Assembly (NCBI RefSeq): GCF_025947225.1
Contig: NZ_CP110005.1
Span: forward strand, 558,001-622,000
Direction: 5' to 3'
DNA: 64,000 nucleotides
From: Flavobacterium sp. N2270
Lineage (GTDB): Bacteria > Bacteroidota > Bacteroidia > Flavobacteriales > Flavobacteriaceae
Below the pieces are notes generated by a model. That model made no database searches. It was not told the DNA's origin and saw only the letters and a list, made by a program, of their open reading frames with translations. Positions within the stretch are counted from its first letter, which is position 1. Each line of letters begins with the position of its first letter. This document shows positions 1-10,273 of the stretch, in pieces. The position numbers and the translations under genes were made by a program.

Positions 1-3000
1 ATAATCCGTCAATTGTTTCTAAAGAGATGTTGTATAATCCTGCAGTTATAGCATTAAGGCCTAAAGGGACAATATCTTCATCGGTAAAAGGTAAGGTCTT
101 ACCCTGAATAACGTATTTATCATCATTAATAATGCTATATATAGATGATGAACTACTTTCTAAAGATAAACCATCAAAATTATTTTCAGCACCATTAGTT
201 GCTCCTTCTACATAACCTACTAAAATTTGATTATAAGCATTTGAATTATCGTTAAGGTTTAACCAAATTCTATGTTTCTCTGTTTCTACAGAAGTTGTTT
301 CTGCATTTCTGTAAAATTGTGTGCTTACTGAGGCATTGACTCTTTGGGCATTATTAAATATAGCATTGGTTGTACCTGCAGTTGTTTTTCTTAAATAAAA
401 ACCTTGACCTGTTTGAATGGTTCCATTTGGAACCTTTCCACTTGCAAAAGCAGCAACACCTCCTGTACCAGAAGTATAGGCAGCAAAGTTATTTTGAGGA
501 TAAACACCTCCACTAGCTGCAGTTGTATTGGTCCAGAAGTACAAGGTTCCAACACTTGAATTTGCCGTTAAAAATGAGTTAGCACTTATTGGCGATGCAT
601 AAGGATTACCTAACAAATTAAAACCTTGACCCATATTTTGGTTTATAATTCCATTATTTGGAACACCAGTAAACTGTCCGTTATAAGCTGAAGCAACAGT
701 AGACGATGCATTATCCGCAGCACGAATCATATATCCTTTACCAGCTAAGAAATTAGTTGTTGCAGTAACAGATTGATAAGCTGTTGGCGTTGTTGTACCT
801 GTATATAAGTATTGATAAAAACGTGTTGATACTGTGTTTGGTGAAAATGCTTGTAATTGTTGCCCAGTAACTGGAGAAGACCAAGCGGTATAATCTAAAC
901 GAATAGTTGGCGTAGCAGTTCTTTTTACAATAATGTTTCCAGAATTTACAGCACTATCATCAATCTGACGTAAACCAGCATTGTTTTCAATAGACAACAA
1001 ACCTGTTCCATTAACAGTAACTGCTCCATTTACAATTAATGTGTTTCCTGAATTAAAAGTTACATTAACTCCAGTATTAACCACTACAGAACACGCTTCA
1101 ATATCTGATGAAGAACTAAAATTTCCTGCAAAAGTAACTGCTGTTACTTTACTAGGTGTTCCATTTGACCATGAAGAACCATTCCAAGTAGATGAAATGT
1201 CGCCACAATTAATACCTGTTTTTGGACCTACAGCATATCCTCCAGATATTCGAGTTGTAAAACTAGCTTCAAAAACTACATTTGTTCCAAAAGAAGTAAT
1301 TGTTACTGGCTTTTCTTCAATAACATATGAAGTGTAATTTGATGAATTAACGACACTAATATTATTATTTTGAACTTTAATGATATTTAACTGACTTCTA
1401 GTTTTACCTGTTGCAGATTCCCAAGCAGCGACTTCAGCTTCTGTGAAATAAAGTTTCACTGTATAAGACCCTGTTGGAGTATCATTAGCAGAAGTTATAT
1501 TGAAGGTTTTAGATAAAATTTTGTTTGCAGTATTAGAATCAATAAAAGTTGAAGTTGCTGCTCCTGCAGAAGCATTACTTCTATTTACAGAAACTGATGT
1601 ACATCCATAGTTAAAAGTACCTGCATTGATAATACCTGTCATAATATATCCTGAAGAACTATCTTTTGCATACACAGTTCCTGATGTTGGTATTAATGCT
1701 TGATATAAAGTTGGTGTATTAACTGCAGTTTGCACATTAGTAGCAACTGTAGCATTTAAATTTACCGTATCTAAAAGTAATAAACCAACATTTGTGTTAG
1801 AGGTATTATTGTGTCTAAATACTAAATAACCAGTTTGTCCAGCTAAAGCTAACAAATTGTTTGTTCTTAACTGAGTAGTACCTTCGTTAACTACCAAATT
1901 AGTTTGCACTAATGTACCTGCTAATATTGTAGCTTCAGATGCTATACTAGTAGTAAAATAAACACTAAAGTCACCTGCATTTCTAGTTTGAGCGCCATTA
2001 TCATAACCTCCAATTATATAAGATAAACTAACAGCACTTGCGCCAGCTGGAATTGTAAATTGAGGGCTAATTAAATAGTTATTAGGTGTTGTGTTCCCAT
2101 TACCAGTGCTAAGATAATTTAATCTTTTTTCAGAATAAGCTGCTCTTCCAGATAAAGTATTTGGGGCTGTTCCAAGTCCATCAATTGCGCTTCCACCGAC
2201 TGATCCCCAATTATTTCCATCAGTATCTCCATCTAAAATCAACCAACCTGTTAAATCTTCAAAGTCTTCAGTTAATACTGATACAACTTGTGTTGGGATT
2301 GGAGCAAAGTCATTATCTACTATAGTTATCGTAATTGTTTTAGAACCAGAATTAAGTAAAGCATTACCGCCACTAGCATTCAATGTTAAATCTACAATAA
2401 TAGTCTCGTTCGGTTCTACTATACCGTCATGAAATACTCTTACTGTTAGATTTTGGGCAGTTGTTGAGCCAGTTGGAAAAGTAACCGTAGGGTTTACAAT
2501 TGCATAATCTACATTTTGTGTTGCAGTACCTCCTGTAACATTAAAAGTTACAATTGCATTTGCTGTAGCTGCTTTTAAAATAGTAACTGGGAACGTATAG
2601 TCTGTAAAATTACAGTTTGTGTTTTCATTTATACTACCTGTTGGATTACCAAATTGTATGTAAGGAGCAGGCGCTTGACAAGCTGTAGAAGCATTTAAAG
2701 TGTTTCTTCTTGGTGAATTTTGCATTACCGCTTGAATACGCGTTTTCTGATCAGCCGTGAATGTATCCATACAATAATCATATGAATAATCCATATAGTT
2801 TTGATATTGATCCGCTCCAGCAGCTGTACAAGAATCAACATAGTTACAATCATAATTTGCAGAAGCAGCCAAAGGTGTGTCGGCACAAAAATCATCGACA
2901 GTACAACCGCCATCTCCCCAAATATGCCTTAAACCTAACCAATGTCCAACTTCATGGGTCATTGTTCTTCCTAAGTTATAAGAGCTATTTAAAATAAATG

Positions 3001-3784
3001 TCCCATCATTTTCATCAATAGTACCCATAGCGTCAAAAGAGGCCACTACCCCATCTGTGTTAGCAGCACCGCCATTGGTAGCCAATCCTCCTAAGCCAGA
3101 ATTACTTGGGAATTGTGCGTATCCAAGCACTCCAGCTAAATCACCTGAGAATCTAAATGTCCACATATTTAAATAATTATCTGGATTCCAGATGGTTGAA
3201 GCCTTTGCACTTTCAACTGCTGCATTATCAAAAGAGACTGTATTTAAATTAACTCTATTAATACCATTTGTTGGATTTCCATTTGGGTCTGTTTGCGCCA
3301 AACAAAAATTAATTTGCGTATCAACAGCAACTCCTGTTGAATTAGCACCTCCACGTGTCCCAGACATTCTTCTGTAATCCTGGTTCATTACATTGATTTG
3401 TGAGATTGCCTGAGCATCTGTAATATTTTCTCCGGTACCTATTGCATCACCGTTATGAATAATGTGTATTACAACTGGTATATTATAGACTGCTTGAATA
3501 TTTCTTCCTGCAGCTCTATCTGCTTTAATTTGAGCAATTTTAGGCGCCAACCAAGTTTCAAATTCTGTTGTTGTTGCTCTATCAGGGAATTTATTTTTTA
3601 GTGATGCTTCATATTCTGTGGAATAACATCTTACATGACCACTTGGAGTTAACTCTTGAGTTGGAGCAATTGATCTACCAAATTGCTTTGTTGCAATTTT
3701 ATTAGACAATTGATTGTTTTGGGCATAAATTGACGTCATAAAAGACAACAAAATAGCACAAACTAGTAGGTAGTTTTTATGCAT
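1..3784 (-). CDS. Secreted M43-family zinc metalloprotease (3' end outside window)
   Basis: The frame is open from the ATG at 3784 to base 1 without a stop (about 1261 codons), so the C-terminus lies off the left edge. Seen: a hydrophobic signal peptide (residues 4-20, then SIYAQ); the extended zinc motif HEVGHWLGLRH at residues 277-287; a Met-turn region NYMDYSYDYCM with Met331; a Calx-beta-like domain around 400-490 (VEPNETIIVDL); and from about 861 a region closely resembling the C-terminal module of the neighbouring 1515-residue protein. Pappalysin/cytophagalysin (M43) enzymes are secreted endopeptidases, and in Flavobacteriaceae they usually leave the cell by T9SS. A sorting domain is expected in the missing 100-200 residues (inference). 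Its own promoter lies at 3815-3844. Confidence 0.93.
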   Translation of the reverse strand, partial: MHKNYLLVCAILLSFMTSIYAQNNQLSNKIATKQFGRSIAPTQELTPSGHVRCYSTEYEASLKNKFPDRATTTEFETWLAPKIAQIKADRAAGRNIQAVYNIPVVIHIIHNGDAIGTGENITDAQAISQINVMNQDYRRMSGTRGGANSTGVAVDTQINFCLAQTDPNGNPTNGINRVNLNTVSFDNAAVESAKASTIWNPDNYLNMWTFRFSGDLAGVLGYAQFPSNSGLGGLATNGGAANTDGVVASFDAMGTIDENDGTFILNSSYNLGRTMTHEVGHWLGLRHIWGDGGCTVDDFCADTPLAASANYDCNYVDSCTAAGADQYQNYMDYSYDYCMDTFTADQKTRIQAVMQNSPRRNTLNASTACQAPAPYIQFGNPTGSINENTNCNFTDYTFPVTILKAATANAIVTFNVTGGTATQNVDYAIVNPTVTFPTGSTTAQNLTVRVFHDGIVEPNETIIVDLTLNASGGNALLNSGSKTITITIVDNDFAPIPTQVVSVLTEDFEDLTGWLILDGDTDGNNWGSVGGSAIDGLGTAPNTLSGRAAYSEKRLNYLSTGNGNTTPNNYLISPQFTIPAGASAVSLSYIIGGYDNGAQTRNAGDFSVYFTTSIASEATILAGTLVQTNLVVNEGTTQLRTNNLLALAGQTGYLVFRHNNTSNTNVGLLLLDTVNLNATVATNVQTAVNTPTLYQALIPTSGTVYAKDSSSGYIMTGIINAGTFNYGCTSVSVNRSNASAGAATSTFIDSNTANKILSKTFNITSANDTPTGSYTVKLYFTEAEVAAWESATGKTRSQLNIIKVQNNNISVVNSSNYTSYVIEEKPVTITSFGTNVVFEASFTTRISGGYAVGPKTGINCGDISSTWNGSSWSNGTPSKVTAVTFAGNFSSSSDIEACSVVVNTGVNVTFNSGNTLIVNGAVTVNGTGLLSIENNAGLRQIDDSAVNSGNIIVKRTATPTIRLDYTAWSSPVTGQQLQAFSPNTVSTRFYQYLYTGTTTPTAYQSVTATTNFLAGKGYMIRAADNASSTVASAYNGQFTGVPNNGIINQNMGQGFNLLGNPYASPISANSFLTANSSVGTLYFWTNTTAASGGVYPQNNFAAYTSGTGGVAAFASGKVPNGTIQTGQGFYLRKTTAGTTNAIFNNAQRVNASVSTQFYRNAETTSVETEKHRIWLNLNDNSNAYNQILVGYVEGATNGAENNFDGLSLESSSSSIYSIINDDKYVIQGKTLPFTDEDIVPLGLNAITAGLYNISLETIDGL

Positions 3785-3814
3785 TTTAAATAGATTTGGT
3801 TAATAATCAGTGAA

Positions 3815-3844
3815 CAAATATAACCAAAAAAAGCAAAAAAGCAA
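3815..3844 (-). promoter_or_regulatory. Promoter of the M43 protease gene
   Basis: On the minus strand there is TATATTTG (3822-3815), a perfect TAnnTTTG -7 element. It is preceded by TTG (3844-3842) with exactly 19 bp between, the spacing known for Flavobacterium promoters. The TTG is part of the terminator stem of the upstream gene. It leaves a leader of about 27 nt. Confidence 0.7.
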
Positions 3845-3867
3845 CTCTTTTTAGAATTGCTTTTTAG
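3831..3867 (-). terminator. Intrinsic terminator of the 1515-residue protein gene
   Basis: A perfect 9-bp stem, AAAAAGCAA (3836-3844) with TTGCTTTTT (3857-3865), around a 12-nt loop, followed on the minus strand by T-rich sequence. It lies about 25 bp beyond the stop at 3891. Confidence 0.75.
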
Positions 3868-3890
3868 TTAATTTATTATGGAAAAAATAT

Positions 3891-6800
3891 TTAAAACATA
3901 ATTTTCTTACTTAATTTAGTATTATTCTCTAAAATTATATTAATAATTAATACATTATTTGATTTTACAATTTCATCAACGATCAAAGTATTCGAATCAA
4001 CATTTGTTTTAGAAACCAACAACCTTCCAAGCACATCAAAAATTTCAATATTTTTAATTTTCAAGTTATTTGAAACAATTTGAATATTATCATCAGAAAT
4101 CACAAATAAATCATTTTCGCTTAACTGATTATCTTCAGTACTTAATCTACCATCTGTATACCTTAAAACAAATCTTTCGTTATAAACACCTGATAAAGCA
4201 TAAAAACTATAAGGAGCTTGTCTTAAATCGTGAATAACATTTAACTCTTTATCTTCTAAATAAATGTTTTGACCCTCTTCAAAAAGTCCATCAACTGTTG
4301 CGATTGAAATTATGTGCGTTCCTTGAGTAGATGTTTTAAAACCTACCGGAACTTTATCTGTATCAATAAAAGTAGCTCTACCTTGAATTGTAAACACATC
4401 AGCTCCAATTAAAGTATAAAAGTTTTGAGCACTTTTATAATCCGTTAGCGCATCATACATTCTATCCTTAAGATTAGTGGCATCGTCTACATAAGCAACA
4501 AGGGTTCTTGTAGTTTCATTATTTGGTGTTAATAAATCCAACCATATACGGCTCTTATTTGCATCTACCTGAGACGCATTACCAGATCTATAAAACTGAC
4601 TATTAGAATACCCTTTATTTCTCATTGAGTTATTAAAAGTAACTGTTTCTGAAGTAGCTGCACCAGCATCCATTAATACAAAGAAACCTTGACCACCACC
4701 TATAACACTTAATGTTCCAGGACCACTTGTAGCACCTGCTCCATTTATTGCAACATAATCACCAGCCGTATAGTTTGAAACAAAATTATCATAAAAAGGA
4801 TCAGAAATTCCAGTACTTGGAGACGTTCCATGTGTCCATAATCTAACAAATCCATCAATATTTGTATTTGTTGTTAAAAACGAATTAATGCTTATTGCAG
4901 ATGGATAAGGATTTCCTAGTAAGTTCCAATTATCATCAGTGTCCGTTCTCATAATTCCATTTGGACCAGCTGTTCCTGAACCTAAATTACTTCCTCTAGA
5001 AATTGCTGGTGTATATACTCCATTTCTTGGAACTCCTACAAAATTTCTAGAAAAAACATCACGCATAATATACCCTATACCTGATTGCATTGCAGTATTT
5101 GCAGCTCCAACCCAATATCCTTGACCTCCATTAGGATTTGCAAATGTTGGTGACCATCTGTATATATATCCTGTAGGAGTATTAACTCCATTTACTGGTG
5201 AAGACCAATATACATAATCTAAAGCTACACCAGTTGTACTTCTTTGATAAGAAATATTTCCTGTATTCACTCCTGCATCATCAACTTGTACTAAAGAACC
5301 ATTGTTTAAAACAGTTAAAGTTCCATCAACAGTTAAATCATATTGAATTTCAACATAAGTGCCATCTTGAATCTCTAAAGTAAATGTTGAATTCACTAAT
5401 AAACTGCAACATTCAATGTTTCCATTTGTAGTTGTATCGTAATTTCCATTAATTACTGCATACATAGTAGAAGTAGGAACTCCATTTGACCATGTTGTTC
5501 CATTCCAAATAGTAGTACCATCTTTAACAATTGCCGCTTCAGTTGCAGTATAACAAGTTGCCGAATCTTCTCTGATTTGACAATAATATTGATAATTATT
5601 TAACCCGCTTGTTGAGGAAATATTTAATGTTGCTGAAGTTGCTCCACTATAAACACCTCCATTAGTAACTGCTGTCCAACCAGCATTTCCGGGCACATTC
5701 ACATACCACTGATATGCCAAACCAAGACCTCCTGCCACTCCTTCAGAACCTGCAACATTTAATACAGCCGAATTAGAAGTACAACTAGCATTTGCGTCTA
5801 TAGGGTTAAGAGTTACTGTAGGACTATTTCCATTACCTGCAGGAAGAACTAATCCTGCGCTAGGATAGCATTCGCCAGCTGCTAAAGGTGTAATACTCCA
5901 GTCTGCAGCTACATATGTTGTTCTTGCACTTAACGCACCAGTATTTCTTACCATATAATATCCAGCAGATGGAGAATATGTATGTACATCATCTACAATA
6001 ACTGTTCCTGCAGCATTTCTTAATTGAATACCGTCATCTTGATTAAAACCATTGTCGATTGTTCCATTTGTTGAGGCTGGCCCACAACTACCAGTAGAAA
6101 CCTTTAAAATTCCTAAAGCACCAGGTGCAATTGTACCTGATGTAGCAGCGTAATCAATTTCATTACCATCACCATAGTTACTTGTTCTCCAAATACTATA
6201 TTGAGTTAAATCTACCGCCGAAGCAGTTCCATTATAAATCGTTATGAAACCTCCAGATCCAGTTTTCTCATCATGAATATCATAAATGATTAAATCTGTG
6301 GTCACAGCAACTCCTTCACAAGAAGAATTATCTTCTTTAATAACCGTAAAAGAAGAATATGACAAATCACAACCTCCAGCATCTTGAATAGTAATATTAC
6401 CTGTAGTGGCACCTGTAGGAACAATAGCTTCAATAACTGATCCTGAAACAACAGTAAATGTAGCAGAAGAACCTCCAAAGTTTACAGTAGTCGCTGTAGC
6501 AAAACCACTACCATTAATAGTTACCATTGTACCAACTGGACCTGAAGTAGGTGCAATTGAACTTACCGAAGTAGTTGGTGTACATGTTATTGCCTCTCCT
6601 AATATGTCAAATGTATAAGGATTTTCATCAGCATCGTTATTATCAATAGATACTGTTGCATTACTAATTCCTAAAGCCGATGGACTAAAAGTGATTTCAA
6701 AAGTAGTAGAACCACTACCTGCAACAGTTGGAGCAGGGTTTATAGACACATAAAAATCAGCGGCATCTACACCTGTAATCGTAATACTAGAAATATCTAA

Positions 6801-8438
6801 ATCATCAGTCCCTGAGTTTGTTATTGTAAATGTATGCGACACATCATTACCAAGTACAGTTGTTCCAAAATCAGTATCATCAGTTGTAGATGGTGTTGTA
6901 TCGCCATCAACAATAGAAACACTATTACCTTCTACATCTATTTCTACATCTGGTGGCAAACCACAAAAAACATTTACATTTTGCAAATACCATGGTGATG
7001 TTGTTGATGATGCTTTTCTAAATCTAATATAAACATTTGAAAAAGAAGTATATGCAGATAAATCAACAGTACAAGCTGTTGTTCCTCCTGAAGTAGTATT
7101 TCCTATATTATAAGTTGTTACTGGTGTATATACTCCACCTTGAGTAGTAGTTGAAACTTCAATTATAAAATCTTTAGCAGAACTATTTGAAGTCCTTCTT
7201 AGGTCAAAAGTTAAAGAAGCTGGATTTGAAATAGCTAAAGTCGTTAACTCGCCAGTAAAGGAAGCAAAATTTGCCTCCCCACCTGAATATGTAATACTTG
7301 TTTCAACCCATCCCGCAGGAGTAGTTGTAAAACTTGATTGACTTAAACACGGCCCTGTTCCTAATGTAATTACTAAAGTTTGACTATCTGTTCCTGCGGC
7401 GTTTGTCGCAGTAATCGTAACGTTATATGTTCCAGACACTGTTGGTGTTCCAGAAATAACTCCTGTAGAAGCATCTATAGTTAACCCTGCTGGTAAACCA
7501 GTAGCCGTATAACTTGTAGGTGAATTTGTAGCAGTAATAGTATAAGTAAAAGCAGAACCTTGATTACCTGAAGCCGTCAAACTACTTGTAATTACCGGAG
7601 CACTGATTCCATTACCTTGAATAGTAAAAGTATATGGGCTTTCATCAGAATCATTATTTACAATACTTATCACAGCATTTCTTAAACCGTCAGCCGAAGG
7701 ATTAAATGTTACTTGAAAAGTTGTAGAGCCACTAGCCGCAATAGTAGTAGAAGGTGCACTAGTTACAGAGAAATCGGCAGCATTTGCGCCACTAAATGAA
7801 ATAGCACCAACGTTTAAAACTGTAGTACCTGTATTTTGTATTGTAAATGTTCGTACTATTGTTCCACCAGTTGTTGGAGTTGAACCAAAATCAGTATGAT
7901 CTATTAAAGATGGCGTTACATCTCCCGAAACTATTGAAACTGCATTTCCTTGTATATTTATCTCTGGACCAGAAACAGCTCCTGCAGTAATATCCACATC
8001 ATCCATTGTCATATTTGAAGAACCTCTAGTAAAGGTCCAACGAACAAATCTTGACACTGCATTTAAAACATAAGGTCCTTTTGTCGTACAAGTAGTTGGA
8101 AGATCTGATGAACCGCTTAAACTAACAACTGTTGAATAACTAATCCCGTCGACAGACTCCTCAACTAATAAAGTAGAGGTAGTTGCAGAGTTTGATTTTA
8201 CTACAAATGTTAATTGCCCTGGATTAGAATTGAAATTTACAACCTTACTGTCTCCAGTTGTATCAAACTTTGCACCATTACTCCCTGAGCAGGCAAAAGT
8301 CGATGTATAAGAATCCAAAGGAGTATCCGTCCAACCAGTAGGAGTTGAATTCCAAATAGTTCTATTCAAAGGAAGTGTAGCTTGCCCCCAAGAAAGAGCA
8401 CTAAATAAAAAAGTAAATAAAAGTAATTTTAATTTCAT
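3891..8438 (-). CDS. T9SS-secreted multi-domain surface protein with choice-of-anchor and Ig-like domains
   Basis: 1515 residues. The signal peptide is about 1-19 (ending LSWGQ). After it come a first choice-of-anchor-D type repeat (about 155-280, [14 protein letters not shown]), a putative Ig domain (about 280-360, [19 protein letters not shown]), a second choice-of-anchor-D repeat (about 505-625), an IPT/TIG domain (about 630-705, [18 protein letters not shown]), a lamin-tail-like domain (about 715-800), and from about 974 a module shared with the adjacent M43 protease. The last 75 residues ([11 protein letters not shown] ... KIMF) fit a T9SS type A sorting domain. Likely an extracellular or cell-surface adhesin-like protein; no catalytic motif is seen. 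A promoter lies at 8496 and a terminator at 3831. Confidence 0.88.
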   Translation of the reverse strand: MKLKLLLFTFLFSALSWGQATLPLNRTIWNSTPTGWTDTPLDSYTSTFACSGSNGAKFDTTGDSKVVNFNSNPGQLTFVVKSNSATTSTLLVEESVDGISYSTVVSLSGSSDLPTTCTTKGPYVLNAVSRFVRWTFTRGSSNMTMDDVDITAGAVSGPEINIQGNAVSIVSGDVTPSLIDHTDFGSTPTTGGTIVRTFTIQNTGTTVLNVGAISFSGANAADFSVTSAPSTTIAASGSTTFQVTFNPSADGLRNAVISIVNNDSDESPYTFTIQGNGISAPVITSSLTASGNQGSAFTYTITATNSPTSYTATGLPAGLTIDASTGVISGTPTVSGTYNVTITATNAAGTDSQTLVITLGTGPCLSQSSFTTTPAGWVETSITYSGGEANFASFTGELTTLAISNPASLTFDLRRTSNSSAKDFIIEVSTTTQGGVYTPVTTYNIGNTTSGGTTACTVDLSAYTSFSNVYIRFRKASSTTSPWYLQNVNVFCGLPPDVEIDVEGNSVSIVDGDTTPSTTDDTDFGTTVLGNDVSHTFTITNSGTDDLDISSITITGVDAADFYVSINPAPTVAGSGSTTFEITFSPSALGISNATVSIDNNDADENPYTFDILGEAITCTPTTSVSSIAPTSGPVGTMVTINGSGFATATTVNFGGSSATFTVVSGSVIEAIVPTGATTGNITIQDAGGCDLSYSSFTVIKEDNSSCEGVAVTTDLIIYDIHDEKTGSGGFITIYNGTASAVDLTQYSIWRTSNYGDGNEIDYAATSGTIAPGALGILKVSTGSCGPASTNGTIDNGFNQDDGIQLRNAAGTVIVDDVHTYSPSAGYYMVRNTGALSARTTYVAADWSITPLAAGECYPSAGLVLPAGNGNSPTVTLNPIDANASCTSNSAVLNVAGSEGVAGGLGLAYQWYVNVPGNAGWTAVTNGGVYSGATSATLNISSTSGLNNYQYYCQIREDSATCYTATEAAIVKDGTTIWNGTTWSNGVPTSTMYAVINGNYDTTTNGNIECCSLLVNSTFTLEIQDGTYVEIQYDLTVDGTLTVLNNGSLVQVDDAGVNTGNISYQRSTTGVALDYVYWSSPVNGVNTPTGYIYRWSPTFANPNGGQGYWVGAANTAMQSGIGYIMRDVFSRNFVGVPRNGVYTPAISRGSNLGSGTAGPNGIMRTDTDDNWNLLGNPYPSAISINSFLTTNTNIDGFVRLWTHGTSPSTGISDPFYDNFVSNYTAGDYVAINGAGATSGPGTLSVIGGGQGFFVLMDAGAATSETVTFNNSMRNKGYSNSQFYRSGNASQVDANKSRIWLDLLTPNNETTRTLVAYVDDATNLKDRMYDALTDYKSAQNFYTLIGADVFTIQGRATFIDTDKVPVGFKTSTQGTHIISIATVDGLFEEGQNIYLEDKELNVIHDLRQAPYSFYALSGVYNERFVLRYTDGRLSTEDNQLSENDLFVISDDNIQIVSNNLKIKNIEIFDVLGRLLVSKTNVDSNTLIVDEIVKSNNVLIINIILENNTKLSKKIMF

Positions 8439-8455
8439 TTTTTTAAGTTTTAAAA

Positions 8456-8486
8456 TTGCTGTACCGACTTAGTTTTTTTAAATTTG
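8456..8486 (+). promoter_or_regulatory. Promoter of recX
   Basis: TTG (8456-8458), a 20-bp spacer, then TAAATTTG (8479-8486), about 60 bp before the recX start. It overlaps, in the opposite direction, the leader of the gene starting at 8438. Confidence 0.55.
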
Positions 8487-8495
8487 GACAGCCTA

Positions 8496-8503
8496 CAAAG
8501 GTA
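8496..8503 (-). promoter_or_regulatory. -7 element for the 1515-residue protein gene
   Basis: Minus-strand TACCTTTG matches TAnnTTTG about 58 bp upstream of the ATG at 8438. No clear TTG is seen at the -33 position. Confidence 0.45.
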
Positions 8504-8545
8504 AAATAATATTTTTTACATATAAAATATTTTGCTCATTATTAA

Positions 8546-9040
8546 ATGGTTAAGAAATTGGAAAACGCAAAAAACAAAACGTATAACCTTCAGGAAATCA
8601 AGCAAAAGCTAGAGTATTATTGCGTTTACCAAGAAAGGTGTTTTAAAGAGATTGACGAAAAATTAAATTCTTTTTTTTTAATACCCGCTGCCAAAGAAGA
8701 GATTTTGATTCATCTTATTGAAAATAATTATGTTAATGAAGAGCGTTTTGCTCAAAGTTTTGCCCGAGGAAAGCACAATTATAAAAACTGGGGAAGAAAT
8801 AGGATTAAGAATGAGCTAAAATTTAGAAATATTTCGTCAAGACTTATAGATATTGGCCTAAAAGAAATTGATAACGAAAGTTATTTGGAAAAGTTTAATT
8901 CTTTAGCTGAGAAACATTGGGAAACCATAAAAGAGAAAAAAGGCTCTAAGAAAAACAAGAAGTTTATAGATTACTTTTTAAGAAGAGGTTTTGAAACGAA
9001 TTTGATTTATGAGAAGTTAAGGGAATTAGATGTTTTATGA
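8546..9040 (+). CDS. recX: Regulatory protein RecX
   Basis: 164 residues with the RecX layout of three-helix repeats: NYVNEERFAQSFARGKHNYKN is typical of the second repeat, followed by WGRNRIKNEL. RecX proteins bind RecA and limit filament extension in the SOS/recombination pathway; the protein is cytosolic. The family is usually 140-170 residues, so it is complete. The ATG at 8546 is the first after the stop-containing leader. Its promoter lies at 8456-8486 and thiL follows after 99 bp with its own promoter, so it is probably transcribed alone. Confidence 0.93.
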   Translation: MVKKLENAKNKTYNLQEIKQKLEYYCVYQERCFKEIDEKLNSFFLIPAAKEEILIHLIENNYVNEERFAQSFARGKHNYKNWGRNRIKNELKFRNISSRLIDIGLKEIDNESYLEKFNSLAEKHWETIKEKKGSKKNKKFIDYFLRRGFETNLIYEKLRELDVL

Positions 9041-9095
9041 CTTGGGGATTTAGGGATTGTTATTGAAATTAAAATCATTCTCAACTTAGCTCGAA

Positions 9096-9126
9096 TTGAC
9101 AATGACAACTTAAAAAACTATCTTTG
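9096..9126 (+). promoter_or_regulatory. Promoter of thiL
   Basis: TTG (9096-9098), a 20-bp spacer, then TATCTTTG (9119-9126). The start codon is at 9140, so the leader is only about 10 nt. No TPP (Thi-box) riboswitch fits in it. Confidence 0.65.
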
Positions 9127-9139
9127 CAAAAAAAATTTA

Positions 9140-10192
9140 ATGTTAGAAAATAAAAACAACGACAGAACAAGTTTATCTGATTTAGGTGAATTTGGACTTA
9201 TAGAACACTTAACCAAGCATTTTAAAATTAATCAAGAATCTACACTTAAAAGTATTGGTGACGATGCTGCTGTTTTAGATTTTAAAGATAAAAAAGTGGT
9301 TGTTTCTACTGATTTATTAGTTGAAGGTGTTCATTTTGACTTAAGTTACATGCCTTTAAAACATTTGGGTTATAAAGCAGTTGTTGCAAATTTATCTGAT
9401 ATTTATGCAATGAACGCAAAAGCAACTCAAATTACGGTTTCTATTGCAGTTTCAAATCGATTTCCACTGGAAGCTTTGGAAGAGTTATTTGCAGGAATTA
9501 CACTTGCGAGTCAAATTTATAATGTTGACGTTATTGGCGGCGATACTACTTCTTCTCAAAAAGGGTTAATCATCAGTATAACAGCAATTGGTGAAGCTAA
9601 TTTAAATGAAATCACCTACAGAAATGGCGCAAAAGCAACTGATTTATTGGTTGTAACTGGCGATGTTGGTGCGGCTTATATGGGATTACAGGTTTTAGAA
9701 CGCGAAAAGCAAGTTTTTCAGGTAAACCCAAACAACCAACCCGATTTAGATGCGTATACGTATTTAATTGAACGTCAACTTAAACCAGAAGCAAGAAAAG
9801 ATATTAAAGAAATATTTGCCGGCTTAGATTTACAACCCACTTCTATGATTGATGTTTCGGATGGACTTTCATCTGAAATTATGCATATTTGCAAACAAAG
9901 TAATGTAGGTTGTAATTTATATGAAGATAAAATTCCGGTTGACCCACAATTAATAGATGTTTGCGAAGAGTTTAATATCGACATTACAACTATTGCTTTA
10001 AGTGGCGGAGAAGATTATGAATTGCTTTTTACCATAAAAATGGACGATTATGACAAAATTAAAGCAAATCCTAATTTTACAGTAATAGGTCATATGACTG
10101 AAGAAAAAGAAGGCATGCATTTAATTACAAGAGCGAATACTAAAATTGCATTGAAAGCGCGTGGCTGGAATGCTATGAAAGATGAAGAATAG
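9140..10192 (+). CDS. thiL: Thiamine-monophosphate kinase
   Basis: 350 residues; phosphorylates thiamine monophosphate to thiamine diphosphate with ATP, the last step of TPP synthesis. Seen: the N-terminal Mg-ATP motif IGDDAAVLD (about 41-49), STDLLVEGVHFDL (about 57-69), GGDTTSS, VTGDVGAAYMGL, the central MIDVSDGLSSEI and C-terminal ALSGGEDYELLFT, all in the expected ThiL/PurM-fold order. Length is normal for Bacteroidetes. No other thiamine gene is nearby. It converges on glyS across a shared bidirectional terminator. Confidence 0.97.
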   Translation: MLENKNNDRTSLSDLGEFGLIEHLTKHFKINQESTLKSIGDDAAVLDFKDKKVVVSTDLLVEGVHFDLSYMPLKHLGYKAVVANLSDIYAMNAKATQITVSIAVSNRFPLEALEELFAGITLASQIYNVDVIGGDTTSSQKGLIISITAIGEANLNEITYRNGAKATDLLVVTGDVGAAYMGLQVLEREKQVFQVNPNNQPDLDAYTYLIERQLKPEARKDIKEIFAGLDLQPTSMIDVSDGLSSEIMHICKQSNVGCNLYEDKIPVDPQLIDVCEEFNIDITTIALSGGEDYELLFTIKMDDYDKIKANPNFTVIGHMTEEKEGMHLITRANTKIALKARGWNAMKDEE

Positions 10193-10213
10193 ACTTTTAA
10201 ATTTTATAAAAAC

Positions 10214-10250
10214 AAAAATCCCGAAATTCAATTGAACTTCGGGATTTTTT
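10214..10250. terminator. Bidirectional terminator between thiL and glyS
   Basis: A perfect 12-bp stem, AAAAATCCCGAA (10214-10225) with TTCGGGATTTTT (10238-10249), with T tracts on both strands. The loop itself contains the palindrome TTCAATTGAA. Confidence 0.85.
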
Positions 10251-10273
10251 TATACTTATTTGGTTTCTTGAAA

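Noticed and set aside
981-1337. A 118-codon plus-strand frame near the left edge
   Set aside because: Lies antisense to the open M43 protease frame, which has clear motifs in the same phase on both sides of this stretch.
9041-9139. A TPP riboswitch before thiL
   Set aside because: The promoter leaves a leader of about 10 nt, and no Thi-box sequence is present.
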